Origin: Sphingomonas astaxanthinifaciens DSM 22298
Lineage (GTDB): Bacteria; Pseudomonadota; Alphaproteobacteria; Sphingomonadales; Sphingomonadaceae
Direction of reading: 5' to 3'
Assembly (NCBI RefSeq): GCF_000711715.1
Contig: NZ_JONN01000001.1
Coordinates: forward strand, 1,550,001 to 1,614,000
Length of the DNA stretch: 64,000 nucleotides
Shown: positions 52,440 to 59,938 of the stretch, piece after piece
How the letters are laid out: each line of letters starts with the position of its first letter
How positions within the stretch are numbered: position 1 is the first letter of the stretch
Position numbers and translations under genes: made by a program
Notes under the pieces: generated by a model
The model's database searches: none
What the model saw: the letters and a program-made list of their open reading frames with translations, nothing else
What the model was told of the DNA's origin: nothing

Positions 52440-52706
52440 TCAGCGGCGGACCGGCTCGCAGGCGAGGCCGTCGTTGTCGCCGTCCATCCACGGACGATAG
52501 CCGGGCTCCCCGCGGCGCAAGGGCGCGCGGCCGAGGCGGCGGACCTCGTTGCAGCCCGAATAGGTGACGCTCTTCTCGCGCTGGGAGAGCGAACGGGCCT
52601 GCTCGGCGCGGGACGGCTCGTCCCACGGCCGGCTGTCCTGCGCGGCATGGGCGATGCCGGCGAGCGTCGGCAGGAAGACGAGCGCGGGAATGACGAGGTT
52701 GCGCAT
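52440..52706 (-). CDS. Secreted excalibur-domain protein
   Basis: An 88-residue protein with signal peptide (MRNLVIPALVFLPTLAGIAHA). The C-terminal excalibur calcium-binding motif has a Cys in SGCNEVRRLGRAPLRRGEPG and a DGDNDGLACE acidic loop, which is EF-hand-like with two cysteines. Such domains occur in surface proteins and nucleases. Here it stands alone. Confidence 0.85.
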   Translation of the reverse strand: MRNLVIPALVFLPTLAGIAHAAQDSRPWDEPSRAEQARSLSQREKSVTYSGCNEVRRLGRAPLRRGEPGYRPWMDGDNDGLACEPVRR

Positions 52707-52759
52707 GGGGGCGAGCCTAGGCCCGCCCTGGTTACCAATGTCTTTCCCTGCGCCCTCCC

Positions 52760-52987
52760 CTAGCGCGTGCCCGAATAGGCCGGGCGGAACGGCAGCCGCC
52801 GCGCGGTGTCGGCGATCAGGCTGGACTTCAGCTTGCGCATCATCAGCACGGCGCCGGCGCTGCTCATGGTGACGAGGCGGGTGCCGCCCTCGGGCAGTTT
52901 CTCGAGCGCGGAGATGCCGACGTCGGCGGCGGCGCATTTGGCGATGACGTCCTGCTCGGGCAGGCTGGTGAAGACGACCCGGCTCAT
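52760..52987 (-). CDS. Small hypothetical protein
   Basis: A 75-residue protein without signal or TM helix, starting MSRVVFTSLPEQDVIAKCAAAD and ending FRPAYSGTR. Charged and Met-rich (VLMMRKLKSSLI). Its start overlaps the stop of a 49-codon gene (ATGA at 52984-52987). No family recognised; possibly a small regulatory protein. Confidence 0.6.
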   Translation of the reverse strand: MSRVVFTSLPEQDVIAKCAAADVGISALEKLPEGGTRLVTMSSAGAVLMMRKLKSSLIADTARRLPFRPAYSGTR

Positions 52988-53133
52988 GCGGCCACCGCCA
53001 GACGCGCGGCGGCGATGCGCGCGGCATAGGCGCGGGCAAGGCCGAGATGGGCGTCGCGCGAGGGCGTGCAGGTCGCCTGGTGGGCGAGGGTCAGCGAGAC
53101 GCCGCGACGATGGTAGAGGTAATTGAGGTCCAT
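52984..53133 (-). CDS. Small (49-residue) conserved-type protein
   Basis: A 49-codon gene not obvious by length. It reads MDLNYLYHRRGVSLTLAHQA, a central TPSRDAHLGLARAYAARI and an Ala-rich end. I recall similar MDLNYLYHR-type small proteins in sphingomonads. It overlaps the next gene by 4 nt, so both are probably translated together. No upstream start competes. Confidence 0.6.
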   Translation of the reverse strand: MDLNYLYHRRGVSLTLAHQATCTPSRDAHLGLARAYAARIAAARLAVAA

Positions 53134-53262
53134 AGACTGGCTCCCGTGTGATCAAGCGGGAGCGCGTTCGGTCTCTCAGCCGCACGGGCTTGGATAGCCG
53201 TTCCGTACGATGGCCATGGCTTAGCACGGGTGGGCCTGAACGCCTAATGACGGCGGGTCGAG

Positions 53263-53835
53263 TTAGGCCCCCGCCATGGTCCCGGGGCGGAGATAGGCGA
53301 ACATGTGGGGGACGTAGTCGGGCTTGCCGAGCGGCACGCCGGCGCTGCGCAGGAGCGCGTAAGCCATGTCGGTGTGGAAGGAGACCTGCGGCAGCGCCCA
53401 GTCGCGGGCGAAGGTGAAGCCGGTCATGTCGAACACCATGCCCATCGGCAGCGCGTGGGCGAGCGGGCGGTCGGCGGCGGCGTCGAGCGCGGCGTCACCG
53501 AGGTCATCGAGAGAGGCGAGCGCGGAATCGATGATCGCGCGGAGGTCGGCGAGGCTGCCCGTCTCCTCCTGCCGGATGGCGGCGTGGGTGCGCAGGTCGA
53601 CGGTCGCGGCGGGAGTGTCCTCCCCGCGCAGACGGTGGACGGTCTCCTGCACCAGGAAAGCGGCGATGCGGACCTGGCTGTGCAGCGGAAACATGTCGAC
53701 CGCGAGCCGGACGCCGAGCAGCTCGGCTTCGCTCATCCCCTGCGCGGCGGCATGGGCTTCGCCCTTGTCGAGCCAGGCGCGAAGCGCGGTGAGCTGGTGG
53801 CGGAAGGTGGGGATAAGGAGGGTGGTGAGGGTCAT
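53263..53835 (-). CDS. DUF1993 family protein
   Basis: A 190-residue helical protein of the DUF1993 (DinB-like four-helix) family: LTTLLIPTFRHQLTALRAWLDK cut at residues ~3-24, ADMFPLHSQVRIAAFLVQ, GFTFARDWALPQVSFHTDMAY and the PDYVPHMFAYLRPG ending. Metal-ligand histidines appear in LHSQVR and SFHTDMAY. Likely a metal-dependent hydrolase/transferase of unknown substrate. ATG at 53835 chosen over a longer open frame. Confidence 0.85.
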   Translation of the reverse strand: MTLTTLLIPTFRHQLTALRAWLDKGEAHAAAQGMSEAELLGVRLAVDMFPLHSQVRIAAFLVQETVHRLRGEDTPAATVDLRTHAAIRQEETGSLADLRAIIDSALASLDDLGDAALDAAADRPLAHALPMGMVFDMTGFTFARDWALPQVSFHTDMAYALLRSAGVPLGKPDYVPHMFAYLRPGTMAGA

Positions 53836-53914
53836 GGGGGCGACTTCTGCGCGTGCAGGACTTCGAAAGGAAGGGGCTTCACACAAAGGGGCGAAGGCAC
53901 GAACATGTGAGTCC

Positions 53915-54097
53915 ATGAGGTCAACGCCTGATCCGACACCCTTGAAGGGCCGCCGCCTGAAAGGCCTCGACGAGTTCAGGACGCCGGACTTCGTTGGAAG
54001 AATGGATCGCATGGCGCGGCGAAAGCGGTGGCGTTGGCGGTTCGCCCTCGTGCTCGCTGCGTGCCTCGGTGCGGCGCTGGGTTGGCTCATTATCTGA
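53915..54097 (+). CDS. Possible small single-pass membrane protein
   Basis: A 60-codon frame with a basic N-terminal half and one C-terminal hydrophobic helix (FALVLAACLGAALGWLII). A shorter start at the ATG near 54002 would give only the helix and a basic flank. It lies 10 nt before the M15-like gene on the same strand. Coding status is uncertain, based on the open frame and helix only. Confidence 0.4.
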   Translation: MRSTPDPTPLKGRRLKGLDEFRTPDFVGRMDRMARRKRWRWRFALVLAACLGAALGWLII

Positions 54098-54107
54098 GGG
54101 GTCCAGG

Positions 54108-54689
54108 ATGCCACGCAGCTGGAGCGTTTCGGCTCTCACCGACCTAGGCCGGGTCCGGCTGAGCAAGTCCTTCTTCATGCGCGACATGCTGCATAGCGAG
54201 ATCGCGCAGGTGCATGGCCTGTTGAACGCGCCCGACGATCCCGATCTGGCCATCGCAGCCGGCACGAAGCTTTGCGAGGAGTTGCTTGAGCCTTTGCAGG
54301 AACGATGGGGACGGCTGGCCATCCGTTCAGCCTATCGCAGCCGCGCCGTGAACGAGCTTGGCTGGCGCCTGCAGAAGGAAGGCAAGAAGGGGTACAATTG
54401 CGCGTCAAACGAGCAGAACGCCGCCCATCACATCTGGGACATGCGCGACGAGGATGAATGCATGGGCGCGACGGCCTGCGTGGTGGTTCCGGCCTTCTGG
54501 GACGCGCATCATGCGCAGGGCGACTGGCAGATTTTGGCCCGGTGGATCGACGACAACCTACCGTATTCGAGCCTGTATTTCTTTCCGACCCTTTGGGCGG
54601 TTAACGTCAGCTGGCACGAGCGCCCCCTACGCCGTGTGGACAGCTATGCGGAGCCTAGAGGGCGATGGTCGCCGGAAAAGCAATCATGA
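54108..54689 (+). CDS. M15-peptidase-like protein
   Basis: A 193-residue protein. It shows FFMRDMLHSEIAQVHGLLNAP, AIRSAYRSRAVNELG and NEQNAAHHIWDMRDEDECMGA, with the His and Asp in the positions of M15A D-Ala-D-Ala peptidases, and a later VSWHERP His. Such proteins are related to phage endolysin-type peptidases. No signal peptide, so it may be cytosolic or phage-derived. GGAT/AGG-type site before the ATG is weak. The next gene, convergent, overlaps by 6 nt and has unusual composition. Confidence 0.72.
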   Translation: MPRSWSVSALTDLGRVRLSKSFFMRDMLHSEIAQVHGLLNAPDDPDLAIAAGTKLCEELLEPLQERWGRLAIRSAYRSRAVNELGWRLQKEGKKGYNCASNEQNAAHHIWDMRDEDECMGATACVVVPAFWDAHHAQGDWQILARWIDDNLPYSSLYFFPTLWAVNVSWHERPLRRVDSYAEPRGRWSPEKQS

Positions 54690-55196
54690 TACGCTCGTGG
54701 TAGGCACTTCATTTCCACCCTGCCTTGCTACACTCACATCAATTCGCGTGTGAATGTAACCGTCCTCCTTTCTGAAGGCCAAGAAGAAGACAGCCATGCC
54801 CATTAACACAAGGACTGTCGCCAGAAGGTCATGATTAAGTTGGCTGAGCGTGGAGCGAAAAAGAAGGGCAGACAGGAATACTACACCAGCTGTTAGGAAA
54901 GTGTGGTAGAGACCTGCATTCGCGACTATTGTCTCAAGCTTCTTGTCCTCCCTCTCGCTTGTGACAAAAGATCGATAATCCTTCGGCTTGAGAAGTCGAA
55001 GTTTTCTCATCAGTGGGTCCAGCACGATTGAGCCGAGCCTGTTGACGGTCACTCCAATCACAAAAGCAACGAGGACGAACGCACCGATGTCTTCGGGCTT
55101 CGGTGAGGGGATGCCTGTTGCATGGAATGCGTACGTAAGGGCGGCCCCCGGTACGAGGTTCGCCACAAGATTGTACGCATCCAGCTTGTCAAACAA
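54684..55196 (-). CDS. Low-GC polytopic membrane protein, probably acquired
   Basis: A 170-residue protein with about four hydrophobic segments (LVPGAALTYAFHATGI, VLVAFVIGVTVNRLGSIVL, FLTAGVVFLSALLF, TVLVLMGMAVFFLAF). Its coding DNA is near 50% GC with A/T-rich codons, against roughly two-thirds GC for neighbours. TTG at 55196 lies just 6 nt after the nrdB stop and uses the GGAG at the nrdB 3' end as its likely ribosome site. Function unknown; suggests an insertion hitching on nrdB transcription. Confidence 0.75.
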   Translation of the reverse strand: MFDKLDAYNLVANLVPGAALTYAFHATGIPSPKPEDIGAFVLVAFVIGVTVNRLGSIVLDPLMRKLRLLKPKDYRSFVTSEREDKKLETIVANAGLYHTFLTAGVVFLSALLFRSTLSQLNHDLLATVLVLMGMAVFFLAFRKEDGYIHTRIDVSVARQGGNEVPTTSVS

Positions 55197-55201
55197 GTGA
55201 C

Positions 55202-56254
55202 CTACTCCGCCGCCACCGTCGCCGCGTCGAACAACCCGCCTTCAGCCTCGGCCTCCGGCGCATCGTTCGCGACCTTGGCCTTCTGCCGGCGGTCGAAATT
55301 GTCCCACACCTCGTTCCAGTTCCCGCGGGTGGCCGCCTTGGAATATTCCGTCGCGCGCTGCTCGAAGAAGTTGGCGTGTTCCACCCCGTTCAGGAGCGGG
55401 GCGAGCCAGGGGAGCGGGTGCTCGTCGACCATGTAGATGGGCGCGAAGCCCAGCTGCCCGAGGCGCCAGTCGGCGATGTAGCGGACATACTTCTTGATCG
55501 ACTTGGCGGTCATGCCCTCGACCGGGCCCTGCTCGAAGGCGAGGTCGATGAAGGCGTCCTCGAGCCGCACCGTCTTCTGGCACTGGTCGATGATCGCGTC
55601 CTTGACGTCGGCGGTGAGGCAGTCGCGCTCCTTCACGAAGGTGTGGAAGAGCTTGATGATGCCCTCGCAGTGCAGCGATTCGTCGCGGACCGACCAGCTG
55701 ACGATCTGCCCCATGCCCTTCATCTTGTTGAAGCGCGGGAAGTTCATCAGCATCGCGAAGCTGGCGAACAGCTGCAGCCCCTCGGTGAAGGCGCCGAACA
55801 TGGCGAGCGTCTTGGCGATGTCGGCGTCGGTCTCGACCCCGAAGGTCGAGAGATAGTCGTGCTTGTCCTTCATCTCCTTGTACTGGAGGAAGGCGCTATA
55901 CTCACTCTCGGGCATGCCGATCGTGTCCAAGAGGTGCGAGTAAGCGGCGATGTGCACCGTCTCCATGTTGGAGAAGGCGGTCAGCATCATCTTGATCTCG
56001 GTCGGCTTGAACACCGAGCCGTATTTGTCGTGGTAGCAGTCCTGCACCTCGACATCGGCCTGGGTGAAGAAGCGGAAGATCTGGGTGAGGAGGTTGCGCT
56101 CGTGCGGGGAGAGCTTCTGCGCCCAGTCGCGGCAATCCTCGCCCAGCGGCACTTCCTCGGGCATCCAGTGGATCTGCTGCTGGCGCTTCCAGAACTCGAA
56201 CGCCCAGGGATATTCGAAGGGCTTGTAGGCCTTGTTGGCTTGGAGAAGGGGCAT
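55202..56254 (-). CDS. nrdB: Ribonucleotide-diphosphate reductase subunit beta
   Basis: A 350-residue class Ia R2 protein. It holds the di-iron and radical site: METVHIAAYSHLLDTI aligns Glu, His and the radical Tyr with E. coli E115, H118 and Y122. Other metal-site parts are QADVEVQDCYHDKY and SVRDESLHCEGIIKLFH. The C-terminus after LNGVEHANFFEQRATEY is the R1-binding tail. Six small membrane genes lie between it and nrdA on the same strand. ATG at 56254. Confidence 0.96.
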   Translation of the reverse strand: MPLLQANKAYKPFEYPWAFEFWKRQQQIHWMPEEVPLGEDCRDWAQKLSPHERNLLTQIFRFFTQADVEVQDCYHDKYGSVFKPTEIKMMLTAFSNMETVHIAAYSHLLDTIGMPESEYSAFLQYKEMKDKHDYLSTFGVETDADIAKTLAMFGAFTEGLQLFASFAMLMNFPRFNKMKGMGQIVSWSVRDESLHCEGIIKLFHTFVKERDCLTADVKDAIIDQCQKTVRLEDAFIDLAFEQGPVEGMTAKSIKKYVRYIADWRLGQLGFAPIYMVDEHPLPWLAPLLNGVEHANFFEQRATEYSKAATRGNWNEVWDNFDRRQKAKVANDAPEAEAEGGLFDAATVAAE

Positions 56255-56258
56255 GGGC

Positions 56259-56387
56259 TCAGTCCTTGGGCGTTGAAGCGGTGGTGGAGGCGGCGTCGCG
56301 GCGGCGGCGGGTGAAGACGACGAGGGTGTAGAGGCCCGCGAAGAGCGCGATCAGCGCCGACAATGTGACGATCGTTGCTTGGGTCAC
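56259..56387 (-). CDS. Small (42-residue) membrane protein
   Basis: A 42-residue single-pass protein, VTQATIVTLSALIALFAGLY then TLVVFTRRRRD with a positive cytosolic flank. GTG at 56387 overlaps the PepSY gene stop (GTGA at 56384-56387); it ends 4 nt before the nrdB start. The tight coupling on both sides supports translation. Function unknown. Confidence 0.65.
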   Translation of the reverse strand: MTQATIVTLSALIALFAGLYTLVVFTRRRRDAASTTASTPKD

Positions 56388-56764
56388 CAGAACATCCTCC
56401 GACTGGGGTTGGACTGCTTGGACGCGCGGGCCCGGAACATCTGGATATACATCCAAAGCCCTGAAAAGGCGAAGAAAAGCAGCGCGAAGCCGCTGAGAAT
56501 CGAGAGCGCGACACCGACCGGCCCGAACTCCTCGCCCGAGTGGAGGTGGTGGAGGAGGCCGACGTTCCAGCCGCCCGGCTGGGGCTTGGGCCGGCAGTTC
56601 ATCGTCTCGGGACAGACGAAGCCGGCGGGAATGGCGGGCGGCGGCGCCGCGGCCTGGCGGCTCTCGTTCACGAGGGAACCGACCTGGCTGAGAATGCCGG
56701 TGGTCGCGATGAACAGGATCAGGATCCCGAAGAAAACCGAGAGCCAGCGGTGCCACTTACGCAT
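56384..56764 (-). CDS. PepSY-associated membrane protein
   Basis: A 126-residue protein with two hydrophobic helices. WHRWLSVFFGILILFIATTGILSQ is the PepSY_TM N-terminal helix motif; a periplasmic loop with paired cysteines (FVCPETMNC) and a HHLHSGEEFG His-rich segment follows, then VALSILSGFALLFFAFSGLWMYIQMF. PepSY_TM proteins accompany iron-uptake and ferric-reductase genes. ATG at 56764 was chosen. Two dyads lie directly upstream. Coupled to the 42-residue gene and nrdB. Confidence 0.75.
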   Translation of the reverse strand: MRKWHRWLSVFFGILILFIATTGILSQVGSLVNESRQAAAPPPAIPAGFVCPETMNCRPKPQPGGWNVGLLHHLHSGEEFGPVGVALSILSGFALLFFAFSGLWMYIQMFRARASKQSNPSRRMFW

Positions 56765-56778
56765 GCGAACATCCTTTG

Positions 56779-56824
56779 TTGCGAATCGTTCGCAGGTCGT
56801 GGCGTTGTTGCGAAGCATTCGCAA
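56779..56824. promoter_or_regulatory. Two dyads, candidate Fur-like operators upstream of PepSY-nrdB
   Basis: TTGCGAA-TCG-TTCGCAG (56779-56795) and TTGCGAA-GCA-TTCGCAA (56808-56824) are paired inverted repeats with 7-bp arms and 3-nt spacers, centres 29 bp apart. They lie 15 nt and 44 nt upstream of the PepSY start. Such GCGAAT-N-ATTCGC-type sites resemble Fur-family boxes in several proteobacteria, but the exact binding protein here is an inference. Confidence 0.55.
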
Positions 56825-56842
56825 GAGGTGAGTGGCGGCGGG

Positions 56843-57199
56843 TCATGCGACGAGGTCCACGCCGACGGCCACGAGCGCGAGAAGCCCGAGGAAGACGAGG
56901 GTCGCCGTAAGAAAGCTCCGATTGCGCTTCTTCTGGAGATCGTCCTCGACTTCCGGGACGTCTTCCTTGCGGCTGTTGATGAGCGTCATGCCGACGAGCG
57001 CGGCAAGTGTCCCATATTGCACGGGGATGTCGCGGGCATGGAGGGCCTCGAGCCGGACGAGCAGATGCCAGAGGAGGATCCCGACCGCCGCGATCTCGCC
57101 GCCGACGCCGATCCACTGCACCCAATTGAAGGGGCGCTTCGGCCGGGTCTTCGCGGTGACGAATAGCGGGTCGTAGTTGGTGGTCTGGCGATAGCCCAT
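56843..57199 (-). CDS. Two-helix membrane protein
   Basis: A 118-residue protein with two hydrophobic segments (about residues 27-46, WVQWIGVGGEIAAVGILLWH, and the C-terminal FLTATLVFLGLLALVAVGVDLV) and a basic loop. The N-terminus is soluble (MGYRQTTNYDPLFVTAKT). Its ATG overlaps the previous stop by one base (TAATG). A 78-nt gap separates it from PepSY and contains two dyads. Unknown function. Confidence 0.7.
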   Translation of the reverse strand: MGYRQTTNYDPLFVTAKTRPKRPFNWVQWIGVGGEIAAVGILLWHLLVRLEALHARDIPVQYGTLAALVGMTLINSRKEDVPEVEDDLQKKRNRSFLTATLVFLGLLALVAVGVDLVA

Positions 57200-57426
57200 T
57201 ACGCGGCCTCGTTCCGGAACTCAGGATAGGGTTTGGTGGTGGCGTAGGCGATGGCGAAGCCCGCGAGGACCAGGCCGAAGGCGAGGATCATCATGCCGGC
57301 GATGAGCTGGGCGGTCGACTTGCGGCTTTCCCCGACGCGGCCGCGCAGCGCGGCGACGAGCAGGATGAGGCCGATCAGCGCCGCGAGGCCGCCGACGATC
57401 AGGAACAGGAGGTTCGCGCCGCTCAC
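57199..57426 (-). CDS. Two-helix small membrane protein
   Basis: A 75-residue protein with two hydrophobic helices (LLFLIVGGLAALIGLILLVAA and AGMMILAFGLVLAGFAIAYA) and a short basic loop. GTG at 57426 overlaps the upstream stop, and its TAA overlaps the next ATG by one base. Part of the small-gene chain between nrdA and nrdB. Unknown function. Confidence 0.7.
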   Translation of the reverse strand: MSGANLLFLIVGGLAALIGLILLVAALRGRVGESRKSTAQLIAGMMILAFGLVLAGFAIAYATTKPYPEFRNEAA

Positions 57427-57863
57427 GGCCGCCCCCCAAAGGCGCCAGTCACGAACAAGAATAAGCCTCCGAACAGCAGCGGAAACAGGAGGCCGAGCGT
57501 CCACAGGGCGCCCGACCCCAGCCAGTAGAGCCGCTCTCCGCCCTCGGCCGAGCGCCCCTCAAGAAAGGCGAAGACGACGAAGATCGTGGCGGGAACTAGG
57601 GTCAGGATGCCGAGCGGCGCGGCCTTGAGCGCGCTCCGGCTTCCCTGGCCGAGCGTGCGCCACAAGACCCCGACCGCCCCGAGGCAGAGGATCAGGCACA
57701 GGCCCGCGAACGCGAGGAGCGGAGCACCGGCGCCCTCGGACGCCTGCCAGGCGAGCAGCGGCGCGGGCAGCGCGAGCGCCAGGCCCGCCAGGAGAACGAG
57801 GGAAACGATCGCGCTGAAGGCGCGCTGCCCCAACGTCGCCGGCCTGACCACGGCGCCGCTCAC
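57423..57863 (-). CDS. Four-helix membrane protein
   Basis: A 146-residue integral membrane protein with about four hydrophobic segments, GTG at 57863. The longer frame from 57896 would overlap the small gene upstream and is less likely. Features: FSAIVSLVLLAGLALALPAP, LCLILCLGAVGVLW, PATIFVVFAFL and LLFPLLFGGLFLFV. Overlaps by GTGA at both ends. No family recognised. Confidence 0.65.
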   Translation of the reverse strand: MSGAVVRPATLGQRAFSAIVSLVLLAGLALALPAPLLAWQASEGAGAPLLAFAGLCLILCLGAVGVLWRTLGQGSRSALKAAPLGILTLVPATIFVVFAFLEGRSAEGGERLYWLGSGALWTLGLLFPLLFGGLFLFVTGAFGGRP

Positions 57864-57955
57864 TGGCCGCTCCCGCGCTGCTTGCGCCCAACCCACGCGC
57901 CGAAGGCGATGACGCCGACGGCGAGGAGGAAGAAGAGGACGGGGTTGGCAAGCAT
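57860..57955 (-). CDS. Tiny (31-residue) membrane protein
   Basis: A 31-codon frame, MLANPVLFFLLAVGVIAFGA then WVGRKQRGSGQ: one hydrophobic helix with a basic tail. Its stop overlaps the next gene start (GTGA at 57860-57863). The first in the chain between nrdA and nrdB. Because so small, its coding status rests on the overlap and helix. Confidence 0.5.
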   Translation of the reverse strand: MLANPVLFFLLAVGVIAFGAWVGRKQRGSGQ

Positions 57956-57977
57956 GGGTTTCGTCGATTTCCTCAGC

Positions 57978-58052
57978 GTCGTCCCTGCGAAGGCAGGGAC
58001 CTCAGGCGATCGCGCGCGGGCCGCCCGGGATCCCCGCCTGCGCGGGGACGAC
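57978..58052. repeat. REP-like inverted repeat element
   Basis: Two GC-rich palindromic units: GTCGTCCCTGCGAAGGCAGG plus GAC at 57978-58000, and GGATCCCCGCCTGCGCGGGG plus ACGAC at 58028-58052. Each folds on itself and the two units face each other (GTCGTCC at one end, ACGAC at the other). This matches the short intergenic repeats scattered in alphaproteobacterial genomes. It lies just after the nrdA stop. Confidence 0.65.
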
Positions 58053-58057
58053 CGCTT

Positions 58058-59938
58058 TTACTGGCAGGCGAGGCACTCGTCGTAATTGGTGACCTCGACT
58101 TGGATTTCGCGCAGCTCGGGGGTGTTGTCGGCCTCGACCCCGCCGGCGAAGCCCGCGCGCTGCACGGACTTGGAGCGGAGATAGTAGAGCGACTTGATGC
58201 CGAGCTCCCAGGCGCGGAAGTGGAGCATCATCAGGTCCCACTTGTCGACGTCGGCCGGGATGAACAGGTTCAGCGAGGTGGCCTGGTCGATATAGGGCGT
58301 GCGATCGGCGGCGAGCTCGATCAGCCAGCGCTGGTCGATCTCGAAGCTGGTCTTGAAGGTGTCCTTTTCCTCCTGGGTGAGGAAGTCGAGGTGCTGGACG
58401 CTGCCGCCCTGCTCGAGGATCGAGTTCCACACCTGCTCGGAGTTCTTGCTCTTCTCGATCAGCAGCTTCTCGAGATACGGATTGCGGATCGAGAAGCTGC
58501 CCGACAGCGTCTTGTGGGTGTAGACGTTGGCCGGGATCGGCTCGATGCAGGCCGAGGTGCCGCCGCAGATGATCGAGATCGACGCGGTCGGCGCGATCGC
58601 CATCTTGCAGGAGAAGCGCTCCATCACGCCCATGTCGGCGGCGTCGGGGCAAGGCCCGCGCTCGTGCGCGAGCATCATCGAGGCCTCGTCGACTTGCCCC
58701 TTGATGTGCTTGAAGATGCGCAGGTTCCAGCTCTTGGCCATGGCCCCCTCGAAGGGGAGGCCGCGGGCCTGGAGGAAGCTGTGGAAGCCCATCACGCCAA
58801 GGCCGACCGACCGCTCGCGCTCGGCGCTGTACTTGGCGCGCGCCATCTCGTCGGGCGCGCGTTCGATATAGTCGGTGAGCACATTGTCGAGGAAGCGCAT
58901 GACGTCCTCGATGAAGCGCTTGTCGCCGTTCCACTCGTCCCAGGTTTCGAGGTTGAGCGAGGAGAGGCAGCAGACCGCGGTCCGGTCGGCGCCGAGGTGG
59001 TCCTTGCCGGTCGGCAGGGTGATCTCGGAGCAGAGGTTCGAGGTCGAAACCTTCAAACCAAGGTCGCGGTGGTGCTTGGGCATCGACCGGTTCACCTGGT
59101 CGATGAAGATGATGTAGGGTTCGCCCGTCGCGAGGCGGGTCTCGACCAGCTTCTGGAACAGCGAGCGGGCGTCGACCTTGCCGCGCTCGGACTGGTCCTT
59201 GGGGCTGCGGAGGGTGAATTCGGCACCCTCGCGGACGGCCTCCATGAACTCGTCGGTGACGAGCACGCCGTGGTGGAGATTGAGCGCCTTGCGGTTGAAG
59301 TCGCCGCTGGGCTTCCGGATTTCGAGGAACTCCTCGATCTCGGGATGCGAGATGTCGAGATAGCAGGCGGCCGAACCACGGCGGAGCGAACCCTGCGAAA
59401 TGGCGAGGGTCAGGCTGTCCATCACCCGGACGAAGGGGATGATGCCGCTGGTCTTGCCGTTGAGGCCGACCGGCTCACCGATGCCGCGGACATTGCCCCA
59501 GTAGGTGCCGATGCCGCCGCCCTTGGAGGCGAGCCAGACATTCTCGTTCCAGGTGTTGACGATGCCGTCGAGGCTGTCGCTGACCGAATTCAAGTAGCAG
59601 CTGATCGGCAGGCCGCGGCCGGTACCGCCGTTCGACAGGACCGGAGTCGCGGGCATGAACCACAGGCGGCTGATATAGTCGTAGACGCGCTGCGCATGCT
59701 CGGCATCGTCGGCGTAAGCGGCGGCGACGCGGGCGAACAAATCCTGATAGCTTTCGCCGGGCAGGAGGTAGCGGTCGTTCAGCGTTTCCTTGCCGAAATC
59801 GGTGAGGAGCGCGTCGCGGCTCGAATCAGTGACCACCGCGAAACGGCGTTCATCGACCGTCTTGCTGTCCTTCTTCGCGCGTCCGCCGGTTGCGGTGACG
59901 TCGGCCGTGCCGACCTCGCTGCCACTCGAGAAGTCCAT
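58058..59938 (-). CDS. nrdA: Ribonucleotide-diphosphate reductase subunit alpha
   Basis: A 626-residue class I R1. It carries SCYLNSVSDSLDGI with the redox Cys, SNLCSEITLPT with the thiyl-radical Cys, AVCCLSSLNL, and the closing DECLACQ pair (thioredoxin relay). PTASISIICGGTSACIEP is the C-terminal family segment. There is no N-terminal ATP-cone, and the first ~35 residues are low complexity, so dATP overall inhibition is probably absent or different. GGAGGAAG precedes the ATG at 59938. nrdB is ~1.8 kb downstream. Confidence 0.96.
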   Translation of the reverse strand: MDFSSGSEVGTADVTATGGRAKKDSKTVDERRFAVVTDSSRDALLTDFGKETLNDRYLLPGESYQDLFARVAAAYADDAEHAQRVYDYISRLWFMPATPVLSNGGTGRGLPISCYLNSVSDSLDGIVNTWNENVWLASKGGGIGTYWGNVRGIGEPVGLNGKTSGIIPFVRVMDSLTLAISQGSLRRGSAACYLDISHPEIEEFLEIRKPSGDFNRKALNLHHGVLVTDEFMEAVREGAEFTLRSPKDQSERGKVDARSLFQKLVETRLATGEPYIIFIDQVNRSMPKHHRDLGLKVSTSNLCSEITLPTGKDHLGADRTAVCCLSSLNLETWDEWNGDKRFIEDVMRFLDNVLTDYIERAPDEMARAKYSAERERSVGLGVMGFHSFLQARGLPFEGAMAKSWNLRIFKHIKGQVDEASMMLAHERGPCPDAADMGVMERFSCKMAIAPTASISIICGGTSACIEPIPANVYTHKTLSGSFSIRNPYLEKLLIEKSKNSEQVWNSILEQGGSVQHLDFLTQEEKDTFKTSFEIDQRWLIELAADRTPYIDQATSLNLFIPADVDKWDLMMLHFRAWELGIKSLYYLRSKSVQRAGFAGGVEADNTPELREIQVEVTNYDECLACQ

